NCBI GenBank assembly: GCA_037447655.1
Contig: JBBHKE010002480.1
Location: 379,482-443,481, forward strand
Direction: 5' to 3'
Source: Zygnema cylindricum
Taxonomy: Eukaryota; Streptophyta; Zygnematophyceae; Zygnematales; Zygnemataceae
Length of the DNA: 64,000 nt
Shown here: positions 24,142 to 36,500 of the stretch, piece after piece
How positions within the stretch are numbered: the first letter of the stretch is position 1
How the letters are laid out: each line of letters opens with the position of its first letter
Notes under the pieces: model-generated
Databases searched by the model: none
What the model was told of the DNA's origin: nothing
The model's input: only the letters and a program-made list of their open reading frames with translations
Position numbers and translations under genes: made by a program

Positions 24142-24361
24142 TGCACCGTGAATCGCTATTAGTGTTAATGATTTTTTTTGCCACTAAAAAGTAAAAACAT
24201 ATTTTCTCCGGACACACTGATCAGATTATGGATCTGACGGTTGCAATTGAAAGCTAAGATTATCACCTTCCGATTGCCGGTCTTCCATGTATTAATCGGA
24301 CAGGTGTGCACGGAGAAAAGTGGTGAAAAAATTGCTAACACTAATAGCGATACACGGTGTA
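24142..24361. mobile_element. MITE upstream of NUP93
   Basis: The ends TGCACCGTGAATCGCTATTAG and CTAATAGCGATACACGGTGTA are inverted. The interior carries a second inverted pair around TTTTCTCCG...CGGAGAAAA and is related to the copy at 31208. It lies about 210 bp upstream of the NUP93 start. Confidence 0.8.
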
Positions 24362-24568
24362 CGGGTGTACTATTGTTTCTTCTTTTCTCCCGCTCTCTCC
24401 CAATATGAATGTCGGCTACGTCATTTTTTTTTGAAATTCTGATCAAAGTTTGCAATTTTTGTAACTTCTGCACAGAATACTCCATTTGATTTTTTCTTGG
24501 CAGTTTCTTAGTAGCTTTGAACCTAAGCTGGTTACCCTACCTCTGCCTCCTTCATTCTTACTCACGCC

Positions 24569-27500
24569 ATGGAGGCCGCTCCAGGATGGGAGACGCTTCT
24601 CCAGCGATCTCGACAGCAGCTGAGCTCCATGCCTGGCGCCCAAACTACTTTTCCTCCCATTCAAGTAAGACTTCTTCGGAATATGTCTGCTTCTTTTTTT
24701 ATTCTTGAAACTGCTACAGTTACAGTTACTGTTACAGCTGCTATAGTTATTGTAAGTTGACATCTGACAAGAATCTTGACATTTTGAAACCGGTGCTCTG
24801 CTTCTTGTTATGATTACTTGACTTTTGACAAGTCAGTGCTTAGAGAAAACTGGCAGGATGATTTAAGTTTGTTATAACTAAGTTCAAGTCGGTAATTTGC
24901 AACAGCTTTTACGGATTTGATCAATGCTTGGATGCTTTTGGTTGTTGTTAGTTAACAACATGAGAGAAAAAGTGAATGCTAGTTCTCCGGAAATTTTGAA
25001 CGAGGGTGGAGAAAGTAACAATTTTTTTTTTTCAGTCGGTTGCTTTTAACTAATTTGGCAAACAGACACGCATTATGACTGGTAACTTGTTCAAACTCTT
25101 CTCTTTCTGGAGTGTGCTCTTGTTTTTATTTTTCGGTGTCTGTACTATTCATGTTAATTATATTGTTATCCCATGTTCCTTCTGTGTGAAGCGCCTTTGT
25201 TAATACGCCCAAGCTTGCATCAGTACACTTATAGGTAATAATGCGTATGCTATTGCTGGCGATACTGGCTAGTTATCTGCGTAATCTTACAGAATATTGT
25301 ACGTTCGTTTACAACATTGCACAATTTTCTGTACAATTACTACGACTTGCCAGTAATGACAGTTACAGCGTTACAGTGTATGTATAATTCCCCTATAATA
25401 GATACTTTACATTTGTTGTTGCGGTTTAATGAATTTGATCAGAGGAGAGAAAGCATGTTACAATAATTCCAAACCTTAAACTGCCTCGTTACCTTTGTGT
25501 TTTACCGTTTGTTGGAGCACACCGAACATGGATACTTTAGACCAAATTTTTCATAATTTTTTGTCTTTTTCGCTTAGCATGCTTAATCAAGGCTAGCTCT
25601 TTATATAACAAAAATTGTAATTATCGTAGCTATTAGTTATTATAATTTTATTAGCTATTATAGCTATTATTACTTATAATTAGTTATAGTTATTATTTTT
25701 ATATGATTATTTAATTATTATAACTTTGATTGAATGTGTTAGTGTTTGTGAATGAGAACCAGTTTTGGGATAGCTGTTAGACCTCTTAAACCCATGTAGA
25801 CATAGCAAATTGATCCCTCTAAAGATGTGGAAGTTAAGAAGGTCATTTTGGAGATGAAACATGTGGACAGTCAAACTGCACAACAATTAGTGAAAAGGGA
25901 AAGCAAGAAGAGGACGAACACTGACAAAGGGCAAATAAATAGTTATTGTGGTTCGAAATGCAGTGAAGTTGTATGCATATGTTTGTACAAAACTAATCTA
26001 AAAAAATATGGACATGTGGTTCAGGTGTCATATTCACTATGCATCAGCTGAGCTTCTTAGTATTCATCGATCAATGTTTTTCATGACTTTAATGTTTAGG
26101 GCACTTTGCCATTAGAACAAAGCTTTTTGCTACTTTAGCATACAGGGTAATCGTAACATAGGTTGTTGGAGCTCTTCCTTTCTCCGTCTGTCTGTTTATG
26201 AGAAGGCGTCTCGTTTGAACAAAAATGAATGATCACACTGGGCCTTGTCAACAAAATTCTGTTGAAAATGCACGAACGTGCGCTATGCTTTTGTGAGTTA
26301 AACGCCATTTCTGTTTGGATGTCGTCCACGCGTCACGATGTCACAGGATGAAACTTATATGTTGCAGAGATCTCTCACTTCCTCTCTCTCTCCCTCTCAC
26401 TCTCTCCCTCTCTCTCCTCGCTGTGGAACACACAACTTTGTTGGGAACACAACTTACTTATGAAGCGCTTTAATTCTAAATTCCCTACAGCATAATAAAG
26501 AGCTTTTTGTTTAATGGTCGTGTCCTTAGCATGTTGGAAATCTAGGATATTCATTTTCTTGGGCAGAATGTAACTGTGCTCCCCCCCCCTTGCCGGCTGT
26601 TTGGGTAAATTGAGTGGTTGTGTACTCAAGTTGTCTGCGTGTAATGTTAAGCACATAGTAGTTACTAGTGTTCCCTTTTCTTGAAAAAAATGCTGAATAT
26701 TCGGACACGTCCAGGTATTCTTCCCTAAATCTTCTGACTATCTTCTGACTTTTTAAAGTTTTGTTTGGCAGACAAGAATCCTTAATCTTCTTGCGGTAAA
26801 ACTTTCAAGGCCGTAATTTTAGCTTTTTATGCAAACAAAAAACACTCTTATGCTATAAAAAATTAAGTTCCTAGTTTTGTTAAGTTAATTTCTCTTTTTT
26901 GTAAAAAAAGCGATGAATTTTTCTCATCACCAAATATTTGTAGGGAGTGCGGATTTGTTCATTGCTGACTTTTTCTTGCTGAATGTTTTGAATGGTGGAT
27001 ATTTTTATAATTGATGCGATGATAATGACTCTGAAATTCCAATGGTGCCTGGGATGTTGGCCTGCAGCGTAGCCTTGTTCAACTAGAGGAGTTTTCTCGA
27101 CGTTTGAACTCACGAAGACCTGAAGGGGAGGCAAGGGAAGAAACTATTGCTGCTTCACGGTAATGATTTCTCCTAGTATTTACCATTGCTGGAATAAGGG
27201 TTTGCAATTTGCCATAGGATATGTTTGCACATCATGAGGAGCTCTTTTTACATTCCTTTCTACGGAATTGATAAACAATTTTGTTTTTTGGTTTGAATAT
27301 GGGTTTGGATTTGACTTTGGATTTTGGGCCTTTTTGGGTGGTTGAAGGCTTTTAGCTCGCGAAGGCATAAATGCTGACCAACTCAGCTCTGCCTTGAATT
27401 CATTCGAGCTCCAGGTGAGTTTTTCTACCAATAAAGCTAATCTAAGCCTGTTCTGTCTCATAGTTAGAGGTGGTATTAATAATGTAAGGGGTTTGTTGTT

Positions 27501-30500
27501 CGCAGACGACATTCGAGGATGTGTTCCCTCTTGAAGCTACTTCTGTAGAGGATTACATTCGGCAGGTAAGCTGTGTGGCTTTTCGCTGCCATTCTGTCGC
27601 GTTTGTGCTTAAATTAAGTCATCTGTGGACAAAAGCCTGGGCTCGATTAGACGGATACAAATGCACTGATTTCCATTGTCAATTGTTGAAGTTGAATTGT
27701 CTTCATTGACTTCTTTATGGCATTACTGATTTTGATTCGATCATTTGTTGAAGCTCAACAGATTTTGTTGACTTTTTGTGAGATGCTTTGCAGGTGCACG
27801 ACATGAGCGTATTAGCAGCTATGCAGGAAGTGCAAAGAGATACACAGGCCGGATTTGAAGCATACATGCAGCATGCAATTCAGGTACATCTTCCATTTTT
27901 TTCTGGATAAGATCATTTTTGGGCCGTACGCAGCAATACTTATGTTTTCTCCCTGTTTTATCGTCTCAAGGCACATCAAGCACTCTCACGTGCGATCTCT
28001 GTAATCTCATTGCAACTGATGTTTGATATGATGATTTTGCAGGAGGATTGGCATCAGCAGCGAAGAAACTTCTTGCAGTCTTTGTCTGGACCACAAGTTT
28101 TCTCAACAGAACATGGAGGCGCTCGCCCCTTGTTATTGGAAGGCAAGACAGACAAACTGGTTCCTTTGGTTTCAGGTGGTCCTGGGGCTTTGCAACTTGT
28201 GGCGAGAGATATTCAAGGAATGGAAAGCATGCCGGCCTCTGAAAGGAAAGCTGCTGCGTACGCCAAAGCTGTGGAACAGTTTAACATAGCATGGGAGCAG
28301 GGAAAACCCATCAAGGTAAGTCAAACTACCACACTACTTGCAGAGAAAAGTAAGCTTTGAGTCAAACTCACACTACAGTATAGGAAAAGTTTAGAGGGGA
28401 CAAGCGGCTTTTCAGACAAATGACCACAATATAGAAGAGTTTAGAGGGGAAAAAAAGTTTTCTAATCAAATTACTGCTCTAATGGAAGAGATTTAAAGGA
28501 AAACGCAGTCGTTTAGCCGAATTACCTTATAAATGTAAGAGTTTAGAGGGAAAAATCAGTCTTTTAGTCAAATCTATACTAATGGAAGAGTTTACGAAAG
28601 ATCAGACCTTTGACTCAAATTATCAAACTAATGGAAGAGTTTACAGGGAAAAATCAGTCTTTTAGTCAATTTACCACACTTATGGAAGGGTTTCCACACT
28701 GATGGAAGACTTTTACGGGGAAAGTTAGTCTTTCGGTCAAATTACGACACTAGTGGACGGATTTAGAAGAAAAATCAGCCTTGAGTCGCGTTACCACACT
28801 CAAGGAAGAGTATAGTGGTACACCGCCGATAGTTATTAATGTAAAGAGATTACTAATGTAGAAAAGCGGTGTTAATATCTATTAGGTTAGGATTTCTCTG
28901 TGGAACAGCTCAACTCGGTCTGGGAACAGAGTAATTGAGTCCATGATTAATGAACCCCTTAAAAATAAGATAACATATTAAATCAATAATGCCCTGCGAT
29001 TGAAACGGTTACAATTACCACAGCTGAGGGAAGAGTTTGGAGGAAAAATTCGTCCTTTTTGCTTTGGTACTGAGGGAGGAGGGACTATTGTGGAGGGCAG
29101 GTGGGCTCAAAACTCGCTGAAGCTTTTGCAAAGGAAAGTGGAACTGCCGTGGAAAGAGCAGAAACGCCTTGGTGGAAAGTATGGGCCCTGGTACAGGTTA
29201 GTTTCCCGTCATATTATAGCAATATTTTTCCTGGACTGAATGGTTCTTTGGTACCTTTGCTGGATGTTTTTCGTTTTTCATTTTTTTATTGTTTATTGAA
29301 TTATTCTCAGCAATTCAAGTAGTGCGCTTTGGGTTTCCTGAGTTTATGTGAATGTAGTCTGTTTAGATGTTCCTTATTAAATAGAATCTGCACCAGAAGG
29401 GGTCGCTTTTGAACAGGACTCGGTCGATTTCTGAGAGGCAAAGGAGAGGGTGAGGGATTCTGAGTGGGAGGAGGAAAGGGGAGAGGGATATTACTGGCAG
29501 GCGATGGTGGATCATGGAGAAGGACAGAGCTTAAAATTGGAGGACCTCATATTGGGAGCTAGGCAGTACCTGGAGATGAGGCAATCAGAACACATGGAAC
29601 TCCACATTTCTGATCATCGTAAAACAGTGAGAATGCCATGATACCTTCTTAATCCTAAACACACACAAGGCTACAAGCTGGTTGAAAATGTTTGTTTCAA
29701 CATTTTTTTGTCAATGGTGTTGTGCTTTATTGAACGATTTTCTTATGTCTTTGGTCGCCAAGCAGCTCTTGCAGGTCAGGCCTGCTGCAGATCCGCTTGA
29801 ATCAAATGTTTTAGGCTGGATGTTATGACATTTAAATGAAAAGAAATTGCTGTAGCGGTTTTTGGAGAAATTGATGTGAAACAGGCTTATGTTGCAGGCT
29901 CACCTTGGAGGAGTTACAAGCAATTTGCATAAAGTTCGTGCCTTTCTTCGGGTAAGCAACTCAATTTCCCTCTTCTATTTTCTGTCCCTTGAGCATTTCA
30001 TCGTTTTTATTGTGCAAAGTTACTGAACTAACGGGAGGGAGGGGTAGACAGGTGAAACTACGAAATCAAGGTCTTCTTGACTTTGATGCAGGTGATGCTC
30101 CACGGCAACCACCAATAGATACTACCTGGTGGCAGGTATGTATGTCAATTGGATTGTTGGGTACGCTGCTTTTTCGTTCTTCTCTCGTTCTCTCCTTCCT
30201 GCTCTCTCCTTGTTGTTTTTACCGTAGTCTATCAGGATTGATATGTTTGGCAATCGATATGGCCAACTGTGCTTCAATGAAGAATTCCTGCTGTTATTGT
30301 GGATTGCTGATGACGTCATTATTGGCATCGCCATATCAATGTTTGTCATGAGGCAAAATCTGTTTAATACACAAAATAGGTGCCAAACCTACTGTCAGTT
30401 CCTTATGTGAGCAGAATTCTTTCTGGCTATTTTTGGATCCAAATATACGAATATCCTCCTCGCTTACACAAACACAATGTCGCACGTGTGAAATGCGAAG

Positions 30501-33500
30501 GTCGAAAAAATAGAAAACTGTGTTTGCTTCTTACCAACACCCAATATCCTTGTGGAAATCATGAATTTCTCCAGAATCTGCGCTAAGCTGTATAGCAGCT
30601 GTCATTGCAATATATAGCTGATGTATCGAATAATATGGGTACTCCTAAGAATTTATGTCGGCTATCAGCTGGAGGCCTCTGATGAACAACAATATCTGTT
30701 GTTCCTCTCTGTCCCTCTCCTCTATCCTCCCCAACTCCTCTCTTTCAATAGCAGATGCTACCTGGTGGCTGGTATAATAGTGTGGGTGCATATGCACAAT
30801 AAAAACTATGAAGCTGTGAAGAGTTGGATCATAAATGAAAGTGTTACATCAGAAATAGCAGAGTTGGATCATGGGTGGCGTAAACTGCTGCTAAAGGAGC
30901 TTGTGTCATTTTTTTGTTCGTTCTTTTTTTTCTCCTCCCTCTTGTTCACGACTTTCTCTACCTCGTTGACTGCGCATTTTTCTTTGTTTTCCACTCCTTT
31001 GACTGTCTCCTCCACCCACTTGTCTCCCTTATCAAACCTCTCGTCCCCCACCTCTTTTTCTTAACCCCCTTCTCTTAGGTTATGCAAGAGTTCCTGTAGT
31101 TACTGCTTTAAATGAAGCATTTTTTACGCTGATGGGCCGAAAATGTCGAGCCATTAGCAGCTGTAGGTACTATTCCAATAATGAGAGTGAGGGCTATTTT
31201 TGCCGTGTACACTGTGCATCATTGTTAGCGTTTTTGCCGCTTAAATCAACTTTTCTCTGTGCACATTTTCAGATTATTAATCTGACCTATGCGATGGAAA
31301 GATAAGACCCTTACTTTCCGAATGCCGTTATCCAAACGGAAACCAGATATGTGTGCATGGAGAAAAATGACTTAAGTGGCGCAAAAACATTAATACCGAT
31401 ACACGGTGTAGTTCCAATTTTGCATTTTTTTTTCTTACATATAATTTTAATTTTTACTGGTGCAGATCTTTCTGTGTCTTCGTTCGGGCTACCATGAAGA
31501 GGCGTTGCAGGTGGCAAGGTCTTCTCAGAGGAGTAGCAGCTTTTCTCCAATGGTATGGAGAATTCATAAATGACCACATATAAAAAGCCTGATGCTAATT
31601 TTTATATAATCATTTATGTGCTCATTTTCATGTGTTTACCATCATTTTCTGCCATTATCCTACCTTGTGTTTTTGTTTGCATGATCTTTGTAAGTTTAAT
31701 TGCATGATGTGCAGATGGGTTTTAATACTTTTGTTTAAGCATATATCTGTAAGCACTATGTTTTAAGAACAGTCAACGATTTTCCTTCGGGCATTTCTGA
31801 GACTGAAAAGGTAAAATAATTTCGGCACGTTTCTCCTGAATTATTGTTCGTCCTTCTCTTATTATATTTCTTGATTTATTCTGTCCTTCTTCTGCCCGGC
31901 CCGGCCCCCCCGTCTCTCTCTTCCTCTCCCTCCCTCCCTCCCCCCCTCTCTCTCTCACTCTCTCTCCNNNNNNNNNNTGGTACGCAGACTTTAGAAGCAC
32001 GTTCTACTTTGAGACTCTGGAGGTATTCAGGAGTCTCATCTGTCGAAGGTTCTTCGGAGATCCTATTAGGACTGGGGAAACACAAAGTCGTTTTTATGGA
32101 CGGTGGGACCGTTTGTTTTTGAGACTGGTGGACGTGGGAACACTTCCGTTCTGAGGGGACTCAGCTATCGTTTTTCTTAGAGACTTAAACGAGGGGACTC
32201 ATCATTCAATACCTCCCAGTTTCAACTGGAAAACATGTCTTCGAGAGATCCTCTCCCCCAGGATAGAAGATGATTGGTTCCGTACATCAGTAGATAGAGT
32301 CTGTGAGAGAGATAGGACTTAGAAAAATTAGAAGATAGGACCCCCTCTCCTAGAGAGCTTCTGTACAAAAGGTCAACTTTGACCCTCCATAACTTACTAC
32401 TCAGGGGAGCAAATTCAGAGATTCTTTTTGCTATCGACTCAGGGGAGTCTTGCCTTCACAAGGGTGCAGGTGGTCAGAGTTTTTGTTTGCCAGGGTGGCA
32501 GGTATTTTTGCTGAAACACAAAGGGGTCAGGATTATCCTAGAGGCTTCTTGGAAGCTGTCTACTCTGAGGACTTATGGAGGTCTCAGAGTTTCATCTTGC
32601 ACGAAGATTTCAGACGCATGGTCAAAAACTTGTGAAAAAAAACGATCCCGTTAATGTAAGTCCCTTTGTCGGAAATTTTCCCTCTTAACTTTTTCTTACC
32701 TTTCGAACTTCCTGGCCTCTCCCTTCTCGAAGAGGTTACTGTCATCAAAAGCCTTTGAGCAGTATAAATAAAAGTTTTTGGAGTTAGGGTACGTCCCCAT
32801 GTATTAAAGTATCTACTTTTTTCTGTCTTTTTGCCCTAAAATTCAGGGAACTTTGAAAAAAAAATTAGCCGTGCAAGAAAATCATTTTTACCAATGTAGA
32901 GTGAACGCCAATTCATACTTTGGATGTACAGCGTGTTTGTCGTCATGTGAACGCATTTTGGCGTTTTCCCCTTTTTGACCCCCGGGCAAGAGAATCCAGC
33001 CCAAAAAAAGCTTCATCCAAAATCACCTCGAGTGGGTGATTTTAGTTCAAGTACCGCCCAAACAACGAATGAAAACGAACCATGCACGCGCCACACGAAT
33101 GTGAAAATTTTAGGACGAGGGAGAGTCCTCGCTATTTTTCTCCGTGCCCGTCACGCGCATGTACGGAAAAAAATATGCAGGGGTCTCGGACCTCCACTTT
33201 CATTTATGGGTCCTTTGCAAAATTTTGCGCCGTCGTCGCCTCTCCCCTTTCCCTCTCACCATCGCTTTCATCTCACACTTTTTAGAATGAGACACGACAA
33301 TATTGGTATAAAATAAAAGATATTTTAAACATATTATTTTTGACAATTTTTAGGTTTTTTTTTAATGGCAAATCGAGTGAGAAGAGTAACGAAAAACGGA
33401 TGAATTACACTTTTTATCCAATGCGACACGTCGCTTACTCTACAGTCTGTGGCGATCGTCTACAGTGAGGACACTGTGCATAGATTGAACGTGTAAAAAT

Positions 33501-36500
33501 GGGCTGCGTGGAAAAGTAAAAAGAAATCCTCGATGAGCGCACGCTTATGTGGGTACACGTCGCATGGGCCATCTACCTTCGGCCATGGTGGATGTGAATC
33601 CGCCTATCCCATCACGCTCCCACCATCACAGTTTGCCCCCGCCTTTTTGTCGGTCCGTTTTGAAAGTTTCAGTAGTACATTACAATGCCCCTTGTAATTA
33701 CCTCCGCTGGTACAAATACGACGAAACATCGAACACAACCATAAAAAATAAAAAAAGGAAGTCCTGGTCAAATGAACCTATCCATATTGTTGTTACGTTC
33801 AGACATCACATTCGAAGATTTTTTCAAGATTTTAAACATCGAATATTAATCTACATGTTACCGACCAGAATGAGCCACACATGTAAAATGTGATTAACTG
33901 ACGCGACATAAAGGAAAGCACACCCTCCAGTAATCTCATCCGTGCAATTAATGAAACTTTTAATGGGAGTCCGGCCTTAATGGAAGGCACGCCCTACAAT
34001 AAACTTATCTGTAAAATTATTGAAACTTCTAATGGGAGTTCGGCCTTATTCAATATTTACTAAGTTATTTTATTTCCTGAATTCTCCACATCTTTCAGCG
34101 GGGGGTCCTTCGGGCACTGTTTATGAGCTATTTCGCGACGTTTTGCCTCCGAAATCTGGTGCCCGAGGTTTTGATATGTTTTTTCGAGTTTGTTCCCTTA
34201 TTGCGGTTGGCACTGTCCCTTCCCGTATTTGTGATCTCCTCACGGCCTCCCGCCTCGTAGCTGTCACCAAACCCAATGGGAGAATCCGCCCTATTGCAGT
34301 GGGCGAGGTATTGTACCGGTTGGTGGCCCGCCAGCCCGCTTTCCATGATTATTTCTCTCCTCATCAGTTCGGAGTGGCGACCCGGGGGGGTTGTGAGGCC
34401 GTGGTTCATGGGATCCGGGCTTTGTTAGATGCCCATCAGGATTTGTTAGTCCTCCAAGTGGATGTTTCTAATGCCTTTAATACTGTGGATCGGAATGCAA
34501 TTTTTTCGGAGCCTATGGCTGCACCTTCCCCGATTGCCCAGATATTTCCTTTTGTGAGAGCTTTTTATTCACTGTGCAGTAGCCTCTCTTTCTCCAGTGA
34601 TGATGATTTGGTCCCACTTTCCTCCACGACTGACACTCGTCAAGGTGAACCTCTTGGGGGCCCTTTGTTTGCCCTAGCCCATTACCGCGCCCTCCGAGCT
34701 TCCGCAGCTGCTTATCCTTCTTGTCTTTTCCCTTCAGTTGCAGATGACACACACATTATTGGTCTTTCGAATCAAGTTATACCGCCCTTTGACTTTTTCA
34801 AGGCTCGCTTGGCCGAATTCAATCTTTCGGTCCAGCCCTCTAAGTGTGTTGTTTGGTCCCCACGTCCTATTCCTCCTCCTTTCACTCCCCCTCTTGGTTT
34901 TAAGACTCCTCCTCCTTCTGAAGGCATTCGTGTGTTGGGTTGCCCACTAGGTTCCGATCCATACGTCACGACATTCCTTGATTCCGCTCTTCAGATCAAT
35001 TTATCCCACGTGGGCGACCTTCCTCACCTTTCTGATCCCCAGGTGGCCTTTGCTCTTCTCACACGGTGTTTTCCTCACCGGCCCTCCTACCTTACTCGGA
35101 CTTCCCCTCCCACCCCATCCTTTGTGTCCTCACTTTCTGCATTCGATGATCGGCTTATGGATGTCCTCCACACTTTGTTGGGCTGTGGAGCTTTTGATCG
35201 TGAGTCTGGGCCTGCGGCACGCATCCAAGCCTCTCTTCCTGTCTCGGCAGGCGGTTTGGGTTTACTCCCGACGGCGCGTGTTGCATTAGCCGCCTATTTG
35301 GGGAGTTGGTGCCTTGTTGCTTCCACTATTGTCTCTCGTTTTTTGGCCGGGGACACTCGTACTCTTGCGGCCGTGGTTCCCCGTGTTTCAGATGGTGAGC
35401 TCGCCTTCCAACGGTCCCTTTTGGATGCATCACGTTCTCTTACTCCGGCTGCTATCGAGGACATGCCGATTTTTTCCACCCTCGTTACGACATCAGTTGC
35501 GCTTGTTCAGGAATCCATTTCTGATCGGGTTGTCGCCGCTATTAAATCCGAGCTTCTTCAGGCGCTTCCTTCCAATTCTTCGCGTGCACGTTTTCTATCT
35601 TGTGGCGGACCTGGCTTTGGAGCTTGGCTATTGGCCGTTCCTATCTTATCCACTCTTCGTTTCACCCCTGCTCAGTTCACCACGGCCCTTAGGTTCCGGC
35701 TTGGCCTCTCTCACCCACCTTTGCTTGGCTCACTTGTTTGCTCCTGCGGCCATGTTCTCGAGCCTGACGGGGTCCATTTGCTTCGTTGCTCCCACGGGGG
35801 CGAGTTGATTCTGGCGCACGACACGATTCGAGACACCATCGCTACTATCGCTTTTGAGGGGGGATTTTCTGTTCGTCGCGAGGTCTCTCACATTATTCCT
35901 TCGCGTCGGATCGACCTTGTATTACTTGATGGTGTGCGTAGTACATTTGGTGACATTGTTTTGACGAAACCTACCTCAACTACAATCGTCATCCAAGCGG
36001 CTCGGCATATGGGAGTGGCTGCCCGTGACGCAGCTAAAAGGAAAGAGCGTGATTATGCCCATCGCGACGCTATGGATGGCTTCATTCCGATGGCGGTCGA
36101 GATATTTGGTTGTTTGGGTGTGGCTTTGGACGAGTTTTTCCGTACTTGTGGTCGGCGCTCGTTTGAGAGGCGAGGACCTGGGAGCCCTCCAGTTTCAGTC
36201 TTTTTTATCGTCAACGTTTTTCCGTGGCTCTACAACGAGTGTTGGCTTCTATATTACTTCGATCGTCTATTGCTGTTATGGATCGACGGCGTGTTCCGGA
36301 ACTTCCTCCTCATGCTCCTCCGGGGTTCGGGGACTTTCGTGGTTGATTTTCGTAAATTCTGTTCTGTTAGGTATTTGTTGCTACGTGTTAGTTTTTTCCT
36401 TTGATGGTTTGTTTGTTAGATTTTGCTTTCTTGGGTGTTTTCGACTTCCCCGCCATCCTTTCGTATATTTCGCAGTTTTTTGCCTTGATTTTCCCTTTTG

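Noticed and set aside
24443-24763. Minus-strand 106-codon frame over NUP93 exon 1
   Set aside because: It is the antisense shadow of a well-supported coding exon.
33549-33893. 114-codon frame in NUP93 intron 11
   Set aside because: It lies at the edge of a dispersed non-coding repeat and shows no domain or splice context.
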